This document shows positions 24,363-32,351 of a DNA stretch of 64,000 nt, piece after piece. Positions within the stretch are counted from its first letter, which is position 1. Each line of letters begins with the position of its first letter. Below the pieces are notes generated by a model that saw only the letters and a list, made by a program, of their open reading frames with translations, was not told the origin of the DNA and made no database searches. The stretch comes from Nocardioides pocheonensis (GTDB lineage Bacteria > Actinomycetota > Actinomycetes > Propionibacteriales > Nocardioidaceae): assembly GCF_003725535.1 (NCBI RefSeq), contig NZ_RJSF01000048.1, positions 23,280 through 87,279 on the forward strand. The letters are read 5' to 3'. The position numbers and the translations under genes were made by a program.

Positions 24363-25240
24363 CCGACGACCCGTTCGTGGCCCACCGGGGGCTGCTGTTC
24401 ACCGTCGCCTACGAGATGCTCGGCTCCGCCGCCGACGCCGAGGATGTGGTGCAGGAGACCTGGCTGCGATGGGACGCCATCGGTGCGGGCGAGCGCGCCG
24501 AGGTGCGCGACGCCCGGGCGTTCCTGGTGCGGATGGTGACGCGCAAGGCGCTCGACCGGCTGCGCTCCAACGCCCGGCGGCGCGAGGAGTACGTCGGCGA
24601 GTGGCTGCCGGAGCCGCTCCTCACCGCGCCGGACGTGGCCGACGACCTCGAGCTCGCCGAGAGCGTGTCGTTCGCGATGCTCACCGTGCTCGAGACGCTC
24701 ACGCCCACCGAGCGAGCGGTGTTCGTGCTGCGCGAGGTGTTCGACACGCCGTACGGCGAGATCGCGGAGGCGGTCGGCAAGTCCGAGGCCGCCGTGCGCC
24801 AGACCGCGCACCGGGCACGCGGGCACGTCGCGGCGCGGAGGCCCCGGATGGAGGTCAGCCCGCGGGAGCAGCAGGAGGTCGTCGACCGCTTCCTCGCGGC
24901 CGCGAGCCGCGGCGACCTCCAGGGGCTCCTGGACGTGCTGGCTCCCGACGTCGTCCTCGTCGCCGACGGCGGCGGCATCGTGCAGGCGGTCGTGACCCCG
25001 GTCGTCGGCGCGAAGAAGGTCGCGAACCTGCTCCGGCCGTTCCCACGGCTCGCCCCCGGTGCGACGTTCCTGCCCGTGCTCCTCAACGGCGCCCCGGGCG
25101 CCCGTCTGGTGGGCACCCTCGACGGCTACGACACCGCGATCAGCTTCGTGGTCGAGGACGGGCGGATCACCCGGATCTACGCCGTGCGCAACCCCGCCAA
25201 GCTGGGCCGGATCGACGTCGAGGCGACGATCCGGCGGTAG
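24359..25240 (+). CDS. ECF41-family RNA polymerase sigma factor with fused SnoaL-like domain
   Basis: Protein of 293 aa. Sigma region 2 covers residues 5-75 (LLFTVAYEMLGSAADAEDVV, then RKALDRLRSNARRR) and region 4 about 110-165 (PTERAVFVLREVFDTPYGEI). ECF41 hallmarks are WLPEP in the linker, ADGGGI for the DGGGK motif of the C-terminal domain and NPAKL near the end. The C-terminal domain is known to tune sigma activity in this group. The GTG overlaps the CMD stop codon. TAGGGT also lies 7 nt before the GTG, so a second, leaderless promoter inside the CMD gene is possible. It is expected to act on the TGTCACA-N16-CGTC promoter upstream. Confidence 0.92.
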   Translation: MTDDPFVAHRGLLFTVAYEMLGSAADAEDVVQETWLRWDAIGAGERAEVRDARAFLVRMVTRKALDRLRSNARRREEYVGEWLPEPLLTAPDVADDLELAESVSFAMLTVLETLTPTERAVFVLREVFDTPYGEIAEAVGKSEAAVRQTAHRARGHVAARRPRMEVSPREQQEVVDRFLAAASRGDLQGLLDVLAPDVVLVADGGGIVQAVVTPVVGAKKVANLLRPFPRLAPGATFLPVLLNGAPGARLVGTLDGYDTAISFVVEDGRITRIYAVRNPAKLGRIDVEATIRR

Positions 25241-25279
25241 GACGGATGACGCGGCTCGCGCTCTGCCATAGTCGAGTGC

Positions 25280-25534
25280 GTGGACCCCCCGCCCCGCGCC
25301 GTCCGGCCCGTGCTGCAGGACCTGCCGCTCCCGCTGCGGTGGGGCGTCGTCGGTGCGGTCGTCCTCGGCCTCGCGGGAGCGCTCACCGGGCTGGTCGTCG
25401 GCGTACGGGTGTACTGGCCGACGGCCTGGGCGGCCGCGATCGAGGTGGGAGCTCCGGCGACCTTCGTCGGCTTCGCCCTCGGCCTGGTCGCCGGCGCCCT
25501 CGTCCGTGCGTTCCACCGGGTCCACCAGGTCTGA
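25280..25534 (+). CDS. Small membrane protein
   Basis: Protein of 84 aa with two membrane helices (WGVVGAVVLGLAGALTGLVV and ATFVGFALGLVAGALV). TAGTCG ends 5 nt (CATAGT 7 nt) before the GTG, so it is likely leaderless. No recognised family; it lies 39 bp after the sigma gene. Confidence 0.6.
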   Translation: MDPPPRAVRPVLQDLPLPLRWGVVGAVVLGLAGALTGLVVGVRVYWPTAWAAAIEVGAPATFVGFALGLVAGALVRAFHRVHQV

Positions 25535-25602
25535 GAGACACGTGACGGCGGCGTGACGAGACGCACGGGGATGGACCGCGTCGCCGTGGGAACCTGCATC
25601 GC

Positions 25603-26541
25603 GTGACCACGCAGCTCGCCGACTGGCCCTCCGTGACGGACACCCACCTGGACCTGCCCGGGCGTCGCGCCCGCATCCTCGAGGTGCCCGGGCGTCCCTC
25701 GTCCGGTGGCCGACCTCAGCTGCTCGTGCACGGGCTCGGTGGATCCTCGGTCACCTGGGTGCCGGTGATGGAGGGGCTCGCCGAGCACGGCCCGGTGGTC
25801 GCCGTCGACCTGCCCGGCTTCGGCCGCACCCCGATCGAGGCGAGCGACCCGCTGACGGTGGAGGGGTACGTCGACTTCGTGCTCGAGGTCGCCAACGCCC
25901 TCGGCTGGGACCGGTTCACGCTGCACGGCAACTCGATGGGCGGCCTGGTCGGCACGCTCCTCGGGGCCGCCCATCCGCACCGCCTGGACCGGCTCGTCCT
26001 CGTCTCGCCTGCCCTCCCGCCGCGATCGCCCCTCGGCTTCCTGCGGCCGAGCCGAGCGACGATCGACGGGGTGCTCCCCCTCGCCACGTCGTCCCTCGGT
26101 GCGCTGGCCCTCGGAGCCGTCGGCCTCGCCGGCCCGGAGCTGGACCAGCGTCGCAACCGGGCCCTGCTCAGCCTGATCTACTCCGAACCCGAGGGGATCG
26201 ATCCTGCGGTGCTCGGCCTCATGGCGGCCGAGTTCGCCGACGCGGGCGCGGGCGTCGACCGCCGGCGCGCGCTGCTCGCCCTCACCCGCTCGATCTCCCG
26301 ACTCTGGGCGAACCCCCGCAGCACCTGGAGCGCGATCCGGGCCGTGCAGGCCCCGACGCTCCTGCTGGGTGGCACGCACGACGCGCTGGTCCCGGCCAAG
26401 GTGCTGCGTGCGGTGATCGCCTCGCGGCCCGACTGGGAGGGGCACGTGCTCGACGACCGTCGGCACGCGCTCATGCTCGAGGACCCGGAGTCCTACCTCG
26501 ACCTCGTCGCCGGCTGGCTGACGCGCGCCGTCGCCGTCTGA
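25603..26541 (+). CDS. Alpha/beta hydrolase
   Basis: Protein of 312 aa. The oxyanion HG motif lies in VHGLGGSSVTW, and the nucleophile elbow GNSMGG puts the catalytic Ser at 111. The acid is probably the Asp in GGTHDALVP and the His lies in DDRRHALMLEDPE. The fold suggests an esterase, haloalkane dehalogenase-like or MhpC-like hydrolase. The GTG start has no strong ribosome site. It is convergent with nnaR, 18 bp away. Confidence 0.87.
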   Translation: MTTQLADWPSVTDTHLDLPGRRARILEVPGRPSSGGRPQLLVHGLGGSSVTWVPVMEGLAEHGPVVAVDLPGFGRTPIEASDPLTVEGYVDFVLEVANALGWDRFTLHGNSMGGLVGTLLGAAHPHRLDRLVLVSPALPPRSPLGFLRPSRATIDGVLPLATSSLGALALGAVGLAGPELDQRRNRALLSLIYSEPEGIDPAVLGLMAAEFADAGAGVDRRRALLALTRSISRLWANPRSTWSAIRAVQAPTLLLGGTHDALVPAKVLRAVIASRPDWEGHVLDDRRHALMLEDPESYLDLVAGWLTRAVAV

Positions 26542-26559
26542 GTCGCTGGAGTGCCGGGC

Positions 26560-27681
26560 TCAGCTCGTCTGGAGCACGTAGCCGCGCTTGATCACGGTGC
26601 GCACCAGGGGGTGGGAGCCCAGGTAGGGGCTCAGCGCCTCGCGGAGCCGCGCCACCGCGACCTCGGCGGTGTGCGGGTCGGCGGAGTCACCGGGCAGCAC
26701 CTCGAGCAGACGGTCGCGGCTGACCACCTCGCCCGGGTTGCGTGCCAGCCGGCGCAGGATCGCCAGCCCGTTGGGCGACAGCGGGAGGACGCCGTGGTTC
26801 AGCGTCGCCGCGGACGCGCGCACGTGCAGCACGCCTGACGGCGTGGGCACGCTGTGCGCCTCGTCGCCGAGGGTGAGGATCACCAGGCGCACGAGGGCGC
26901 CCATCCGCGAGCGGTCGGGGTGGACCGGGCGCAGGCCGGCGTTGACCAGGGGGTCCGCGGTGACCGGCCCGACCGCCGCCACGAGCAACCGGCCCGAGGC
27001 CACCAGGTCGCGGACGATGTCCGTGACGCCCTGCTCCTCCAGCTCGGCGATCCACGCAGTGGCGGCCGGTGCGGAGGTGAACATCACCGCGTCGAACGCG
27101 CCCGCCGCCACCTGCAGCGCCGTGTCGGTGACCGCGGCCGGGTCGGTGGGCGGACCCCAGCGGTAGACCTCGAGCGGGATCACGCTCGCGCCGCCCGCGA
27201 CGAGCTTGGCCTCCAGGTGCGGGTCACCGGCTCCGTGGTGCTGGACGGCGATCCGACACCCGTCGACGCCCTCGGCCAGCAGGAAGTCGACGATCTCCGC
27301 CGACGTCTCGGACTCGGCGACCCAGTCGGCCTTGAGCCCGACCGCCTGCAGCGCGCCGCGCGCCTTCGGTCCGCGCGCGACCAGTCGCACCGCCGCGAGG
27401 GCCTGGACCAGCTCGTCGCCCAGCCCGGCCGCCTCGGCGGTGTCCATCCAGCCACGGAAGCCGATCCCGGTGGTGACCACGACCGTGTCGACGCCCGCCT
27501 CGAGGACCTCCTGGGTACGTCGCAGCAACGCATCCTCGTCGATGTGCGGCACGACGCCCAGGGTCGGCGCGATCACCACCTCGGCACCGCGCCGCATGAG
27601 CGCGCCCGCGAGCTCGTCGGAGCGGCGCTGCGCCGTGACGAGGATGCGGGTGCCGGCCAGGACCGGGGTGAGGTCGGTCAT
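26560..27681 (-). CDS. nnaR: HemD-like protein with C-terminal winged helix; nitrate/nitrite assimilation regulator
   Basis: Protein of 373 aa. Residues 1-265 match uroporphyrinogen-III synthase (LAGTRILVTAQRRSDELAGA at the start). Residues about 280-373 form an OmpR/PhoB-type DNA-binding domain (LSPNGLAILRRLARNPGEVV, then VRTVIKRGYVLQ). This fusion is the NnaR regulator known from Streptomyces and mycobacteria (Rv0260c type), which acts with GlnR on nitrate/nitrite genes. Here it is the last gene of the nitrate operon, 9 bp after nirD, which agrees. It may also supply uroporphyrinogen III for the siroheme of NirB, but whether the synthase part is active is not visible. Confidence 0.85.
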   Translation of the reverse strand: MTDLTPVLAGTRILVTAQRRSDELAGALMRRGAEVVIAPTLGVVPHIDEDALLRRTQEVLEAGVDTVVVTTGIGFRGWMDTAEAAGLGDELVQALAAVRLVARGPKARGALQAVGLKADWVAESETSAEIVDFLLAEGVDGCRIAVQHHGAGDPHLEAKLVAGGASVIPLEVYRWGPPTDPAAVTDTALQVAAGAFDAVMFTSAPAATAWIAELEEQGVTDIVRDLVASGRLLVAAVGPVTADPLVNAGLRPVHPDRSRMGALVRLVILTLGDEAHSVPTPSGVLHVRASAATLNHGVLPLSPNGLAILRRLARNPGEVVSRDRLLEVLPGDSADPHTAEVAVARLREALSPYLGSHPLVRTVIKRGYVLQTS

Positions 27682-27690
27682 CGGGCTGGC

Positions 27691-28131
27691 TCAGGCGACC
27701 AGCGCCGGGGTGACGGGGACGGGATGCACGTAGACCACTCCCCCGGCGATCCAGGTGCGGTAGACGGGCAGCCGACCGTTCGGGTCCGTCAGGCACTCGC
27801 CCGTCGCGAGGTCGAAGACGTGCTTGTACATCGGCGACGCGACCGTGTCGCGCTGGGCGTCACCCTGCCCGACCGACCCGACGATCCCGCGCGCGATCAC
27901 GTTGGCGTCGGCGAACGGGTCCCGGTGGCCGACGGCGTACACGAAGTCGGCCGGCTCACCGGTCCGCGGGTCGGTGCCGGTGACCCGGAACAGGGCCACC
28001 TGCTGGTCCTTCACGAGCACGGCGACGCCGCGCTCCGGGATCAGTTGCCTCTTGGTGCACACCGCGACCCACTCGTTGCGCGGGGTCTCGCGAGCCAGCG
28101 GCTCGGTCGGCGACTCGGCCTGCAGCGTCAT
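27691..28131 (-). CDS. nirD: Assimilatory nitrite reductase small subunit
   Basis: Protein of 146 aa with a Rieske-like NirD fold. The [2Fe-2S] ligands are not conserved: the block SPMYKHVFDLATGECLTDP lacks the CxH pairs of true Rieske proteins, as is normal for NirD. It works with NirB to reduce nitrite to ammonium with NAD(P)H. Its ATG overlaps the nirB stop codon by 4 bp, giving translational coupling. Confidence 0.9.
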   Translation of the reverse strand: MTLQAESPTEPLARETPRNEWVAVCTKRQLIPERGVAVLVKDQQVALFRVTGTDPRTGEPADFVYAVGHRDPFADANVIARGIVGSVGQGDAQRDTVASPMYKHVFDLATGECLTDPNGRLPVYRTWIAGGVVYVHPVPVTPALVA

Positions 28132-30707
28132 GAACGCACCTCCAGTCTGGGTCCGGCGATCAGCTGTCGCTCGTCGGGAGTCGCGGGCCGCCGCTGGCCG
28201 CGCTCCTCGACGTAGGTGAGGTCGGGGTCCGAGGACTCCGGGCTGTTGATGAAGGAGACGAACTGCGAGAGCTTCTCCGGGTCGGCCAGCGTCGCCGCCC
28301 ACTCGTCGCGGTAGTTCTCCACGTGCGCGGCCATCGCGGCGTCGAGGTCGGCGCAGATGCCGAGCGAGTCCTCCATGACGACCGCGCGGATCGCCTCGAG
28401 ACCGCCCTCGTGCTCCTCCACCCAGGGAGCGGTGCGCTGGAGCCGGTCGGCGGTGCGCACGTAGTACATGAGGAACCGGTCGATGGTGCGGACCAGGGAC
28501 TCGGTGTCGAGGTCCTCCGCGAACAGCTGCGCGTGCCGCGGGGTGAAGCCACCGTTGCCCCCGACGTACAGGTTCCAGCCCTTGTCGGTGGCGATCACGC
28601 CGATGTCCTTGCCGCGCGCCTCGGCACACTCGCGGGCGCACCCCGAGACGCCCAGCTTGAGCTTGTGCGGTGACCGCAGGCCGCGGTAGCGCAGCTCGAG
28701 GTCGATCGCCATGCCGACGGAGTCCTGCACGCCGTAGCGGCACCAGGTGGACCCGACGCACGACTTCACCGTGCGCAGCGCCTTTCCGTAGGCGTGGCCC
28801 GACTCGAAGCCCGCGTCGACGAGGCGCCGCCAGATCGCCGGCAGCTGCTCGAGGCGGGCCCCGAACAGGTCGATCCGCTGTCCGCCGGTGATCTTGGTGT
28901 AGAGCCCGAAGTCCTTGGCCACCTCGCCGATCGCGATCAGCCCCTCGGGCGTGATCTCACCGCCCGGCACCCGCGGTACGACGGAGTAGGTGCCGTCCTT
29001 CTGCAGGTTGGCCATCACGTGGTCGTTGGTGTCCTGCAGCCGCGCCAGGTCCTTGTCCATCACGTGACCGGCACCGAGCGAGGAGAGGATCGACGCGACC
29101 ACCGGCCGGCAGATGTCGCACCCGCGACCGGTGCCGTGCGCGGCGATGATCTCGCTGAAGGTGCGCAGTCCCGTGACCGAGACGATGTCGAACAGCTGCG
29201 CGCGGCTGAACGCGAAGTGCTCGCACAGCGCCGTGCTGACCTCGGCGCCGGACTTCTTCAGCTCGGCGTTGAGGATGTTCTTGACCAGCGGCAGGCACGA
29301 GCCGCAGCTGGTGCCGGCCTTGGTGCACGCCTTCAGCGACCCCAGGTCGGTGCAGCCCGCGTCGCAGACGGCGGACCGGATGGTGCCGGCCGTGACGTTG
29401 TTGCAGGAGCAGACGTTGGCAGCGTCCGGCAGCTCGCCGGTCGGCGGGGCGACGCCGCCCTCGGGCAGCAGCCAGGCGTTCGGGTCCGACCCGAGCGCGG
29501 ATCCCAGCATCGGGCGCAGCGAGGCGTAGGCGCTGGCGTCGCCGACCAGCACGCCGCCGAGCAGCGTGGTGGCGTCGTCGGACATCACGAGCTTCTTGTA
29601 GACCTTGGCCACCGGGTCGGCGTACACGACCTCGAGGCTGCCGGCGGAGTCGGCGAACGCGTCGCCGAACGACGCGACGTCGACGCCGAGGAGCTTGAGC
29701 TTGGTGCTCGTGTCGGCGCCCGGGAAGGTCGCCTCGCCGCCGAGCAGCCGGTCGACCACGACCTCGGCCATCGTGTTGCCCGGTCCGACCAGGCCCCACG
29801 TGCGGCCGTGGATGCACGCCACCTCGCCGACCGCGTAGACGTCGGGGGCCACGGTGCGGCACGCGTCGTCGACGACCACGCCACCACGCTCACCCACCAC
29901 GAGCCCGGCCTCCCGGGCCAGCTCGTCGCGGGGGCGGACGCCCGTGGCGAACACGACCACGTCGGCCTCGACGGTGGTGCCGTCGGCGAACTCCATCGAG
30001 CCGACGTTGCCGTCGCTGCCGGCGTGCAGCGCCGCGGTGGCGGTGGAGGTGCGCACCTGGACGCCCATGCCCTCGATGATCCGGCGCAGCGCAGCCCCGC
30101 CGCCCTCGTCGACCTGGAGCGGCATCAGCCGGTCGGCGAACTCCACGACCGTGCTCCGCACGCCCATGCCGTGCAGCGCGCCGGCGGCCTCCAGGCCGAG
30201 CAGCCCGCCGCCGACGACGACACCCTGGAGCGGCCGTCCGCCGTCCTGGACCCAGCGCTCGAGCGCCTGCACGTCCTCGATCGTGCGGTACACGAAGGCG
30301 CCGGGCAGGTCGGCGCCGGCGACCGGCGGCACGAAGGCCGAGGAGCCGGTGGCGAGCACGAGGGCGTCGTACGCCTCCGCGCGGCCGTCCACGGTGAGCG
30401 TGCGGGTCTCGGGGTCGATCGCGGTCACCCGGGTGCCGACGTGCACGGTCACCAGGGGGTCGTGGTCGAGCGGGTCGTCACCGAGGAGGAGGTCGTCGGG
30501 GCTGCTGCCGGAGAAGTACGACGTCAGGGCGACCCGGTCGTACGGCGCCCGCGGCTCCTCGCAGTAGAGGTCCACCGTCCAGGTGCCGTCGACGTCGCGG
30601 TCGCGCAGGGCCTCGACCAGGCGGTGGGCGACCATGCCGCCACCGATGACGTGCAGGCGGCGGGGACGGTCGGTTCGGCTGGCCAGCGTGGGGTGAGTAC
30701 TGGACAT
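28128..30707 (-). CDS. nirB: Assimilatory nitrite reductase large subunit
   Basis: Cytoplasmic NAD(P)H-nitrite reductase of 859 aa, normal length. The order is an FAD/NAD-binding reductase module (residues about 15-330, start HVIGGGMVAHRLVEAL), two BFD-like [2Fe-2S] segments (CSCNNVTAGTIRSAVC with CGSC near 425-475, then GRGCDIC near 530), the ferredoxin-like half and the siroheme/[4Fe-4S] domain. The cluster ligands are visible as CVGSTWC and CARECAEARGKD. It makes ammonium from nitrite (six electrons). It is in an operon with the nitrate reductase upstream and nirD downstream. Confidence 0.93.
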   Translation of the reverse strand: MSSTHPTLASRTDRPRRLHVIGGGMVAHRLVEALRDRDVDGTWTVDLYCEEPRAPYDRVALTSYFSGSSPDDLLLGDDPLDHDPLVTVHVGTRVTAIDPETRTLTVDGRAEAYDALVLATGSSAFVPPVAGADLPGAFVYRTIEDVQALERWVQDGGRPLQGVVVGGGLLGLEAAGALHGMGVRSTVVEFADRLMPLQVDEGGGAALRRIIEGMGVQVRTSTATAALHAGSDGNVGSMEFADGTTVEADVVVFATGVRPRDELAREAGLVVGERGGVVVDDACRTVAPDVYAVGEVACIHGRTWGLVGPGNTMAEVVVDRLLGGEATFPGADTSTKLKLLGVDVASFGDAFADSAGSLEVVYADPVAKVYKKLVMSDDATTLLGGVLVGDASAYASLRPMLGSALGSDPNAWLLPEGGVAPPTGELPDAANVCSCNNVTAGTIRSAVCDAGCTDLGSLKACTKAGTSCGSCLPLVKNILNAELKKSGAEVSTALCEHFAFSRAQLFDIVSVTGLRTFSEIIAAHGTGRGCDICRPVVASILSSLGAGHVMDKDLARLQDTNDHVMANLQKDGTYSVVPRVPGGEITPEGLIAIGEVAKDFGLYTKITGGQRIDLFGARLEQLPAIWRRLVDAGFESGHAYGKALRTVKSCVGSTWCRYGVQDSVGMAIDLELRYRGLRSPHKLKLGVSGCARECAEARGKDIGVIATDKGWNLYVGGNGGFTPRHAQLFAEDLDTESLVRTIDRFLMYYVRTADRLQRTAPWVEEHEGGLEAIRAVVMEDSLGICADLDAAMAAHVENYRDEWAATLADPEKLSQFVSFINSPESSDPDLTYVEERGQRRPATPDERQLIAGPRLEVRS

Positions 30708-30716
30708 GGAGGCACC

Positions 30717-32351
30717 TTAGGAAGTCGATGGGGCGGTGATGTTTCGCTGTGTTACGTCCGTGCTACGGCCGCCTCCCAGCGGCGAGGTGGCGTCGGTGAG
30801 GGGGCGGTCCGCGGGCCCGGTGCCGGCGTCGGACAGCGGCGAGGCCGGGTCGCTGGCGTTGAGCCAGTCGACGAGTCCGCAGACCACGTCCTTGCAGCCG
30901 CCGCAGCCCGTGGTGGCTCGCGTCCGGCCGGCGATCGCCTCGACGGTGCCGGCACCTGCCTCCCAGGCGGCGACGATGTCCTTCTTCGACACGCCGTTGC
31001 AGCGGCACACGGTGGTCGACCCGGGCATGCGCACCGGCGAGGTGGACTCCTCGGCCCGGCCGCCGTCGGGCAGCAGCAGCGCCAGCGGGTCCACCGGCAG
31101 CGGGGTGCGCCGGTCGAAGGCGACGCTCAGCGTCGCGGAGACGTCGGCGGCGCCGAGACAGGTCACCCCGACCAGGGTCGGCTCGCCCCGGTCGTCGGGG
31201 CGCACCACCAGGTCGACGTGCCGGCGACCGGCGGGGTCGCTGAGCGTGATGACCCGGTCGGTGTCGCGCGCGGTCGAGGCGCGCACGCCCATCGTGACCA
31301 GGTCGACGCCCGCGGCCTTCAGGCGCACCGGCTCCTGGCTCGCCGCGGGGCCGGCGGTCTCGTCGGCCTCCTCGGCGTACGTCGGCTCGGTGAGCATCCG
31401 GGCGAGCTGCTCGGCCTGGCGCCATCCCGGCGCCAGCAGGCCGGGCATCCCGCCGGGTGCCTGCGCGCAGTCGCCGATGGCGTGCACGCGGGGGTCGGTG
31501 GAGGTCAGCGTCGCGTCCACCACCACGCCCCGGTCGACGTCGAGGCCGGCTCCACGGGCGAGCTCGACGTTGGCCCGGACGCCGCAGGACACGAGCATCA
31601 GGTCGGCGGCCACGATCCGGCCGTCGGTGAGCCGGACCGCCACCAGCTCGTCGTAGGCGCTGATCACCTCGGCCACGCTCGTGCCCGTGACCACGTCCAC
31701 GCCGAGGTCGGCGAGCTGGGCGGCGAGCACGTGGGCGGCCGGTGCGTCGAGCTGGGTGGCCATGACGTGGGCGTCGAGGTCGACGACGGTGACCGGCACG
31801 CCGCGGCGGCGGAGCCCGCAGGCCGCCTCGAGACCCAGCACGCCACCACCGAGGACCACCGCGTGCTTGGCGTTGATCGCCCGTGCGGCGATGTTGCGGC
31901 AGTCGTCGAGCGTGCGGAGCACGTGGACGTGGCGCGGCTGGCCGCCCTCGTCGGACACACCGAGGCCGGGCACCGGCGGCACGAACGCGCGGGCGCCCGT
32001 GGCCAGGACCAGCCGGTCGTAGGGCCGCGTGCTGCCGTCCGAGAGGTGCACGACTCCGGACTCGCGGTCGATCGCCGAGGCCGCGACGCCGCGCCAGAAC
32101 TGCACCCGCCCCGGGTCGGGCATCGGCAGCGAGATCGCCTTGAGGTCCGAGCGGCCGGCGAGCACGTCGGAGAGCAGGATCCGGTTGTACGGCTCGTACT
32201 CCTCCTCACCGACCAGCTCCACGGCGTACCGCTGGTCGCGGTCGCCTCGGACCAGCTCCTCGACGAAGCGGTGCCCGACCATGCCGGCGCCGATCACCAG
32301 GACCTTCTCGGGAGCCTGGCCAGAGGCCTTCTCGGGGGCATTGAGCGTCAT
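30717..32351 (-). CDS. Assimilatory nitrate reductase electron-transfer subunit (FAD, BFD [2Fe-2S])
   Basis: Protein of 544 aa resembling the N-terminal part of NirB without the siroheme domain. Residues 15-340 are the FAD/NAD(P)H module (VLVIGAGMVGHRFVEELVRG, then VVLGGGVLGLEAA). Residues about 440-510 hold the BFD [2Fe-2S] domain with CRCNGVSKKDI and TTGCGGCKDVVCG. It should pass electrons from NAD(P)H to the molybdenum subunit encoded just upstream, like NasB of Bacillus. Its ATG overlaps the stop of the catalytic gene by 4 bp. It shares ancestry with NirB nine bp downstream. Confidence 0.87.
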   Translation of the reverse strand: MTLNAPEKASGQAPEKVLVIGAGMVGHRFVEELVRGDRDQRYAVELVGEEEYEPYNRILLSDVLAGRSDLKAISLPMPDPGRVQFWRGVAASAIDRESGVVHLSDGSTRPYDRLVLATGARAFVPPVPGLGVSDEGGQPRHVHVLRTLDDCRNIAARAINAKHAVVLGGGVLGLEAACGLRRRGVPVTVVDLDAHVMATQLDAPAAHVLAAQLADLGVDVVTGTSVAEVISAYDELVAVRLTDGRIVAADLMLVSCGVRANVELARGAGLDVDRGVVVDATLTSTDPRVHAIGDCAQAPGGMPGLLAPGWRQAEQLARMLTEPTYAEEADETAGPAASQEPVRLKAAGVDLVTMGVRASTARDTDRVITLSDPAGRRHVDLVVRPDDRGEPTLVGVTCLGAADVSATLSVAFDRRTPLPVDPLALLLPDGGRAEESTSPVRMPGSTTVCRCNGVSKKDIVAAWEAGAGTVEAIAGRTRATTGCGGCKDVVCGLVDWLNASDPASPLSDAGTGPADRPLTDATSPLGGGRSTDVTQRNITAPSTS

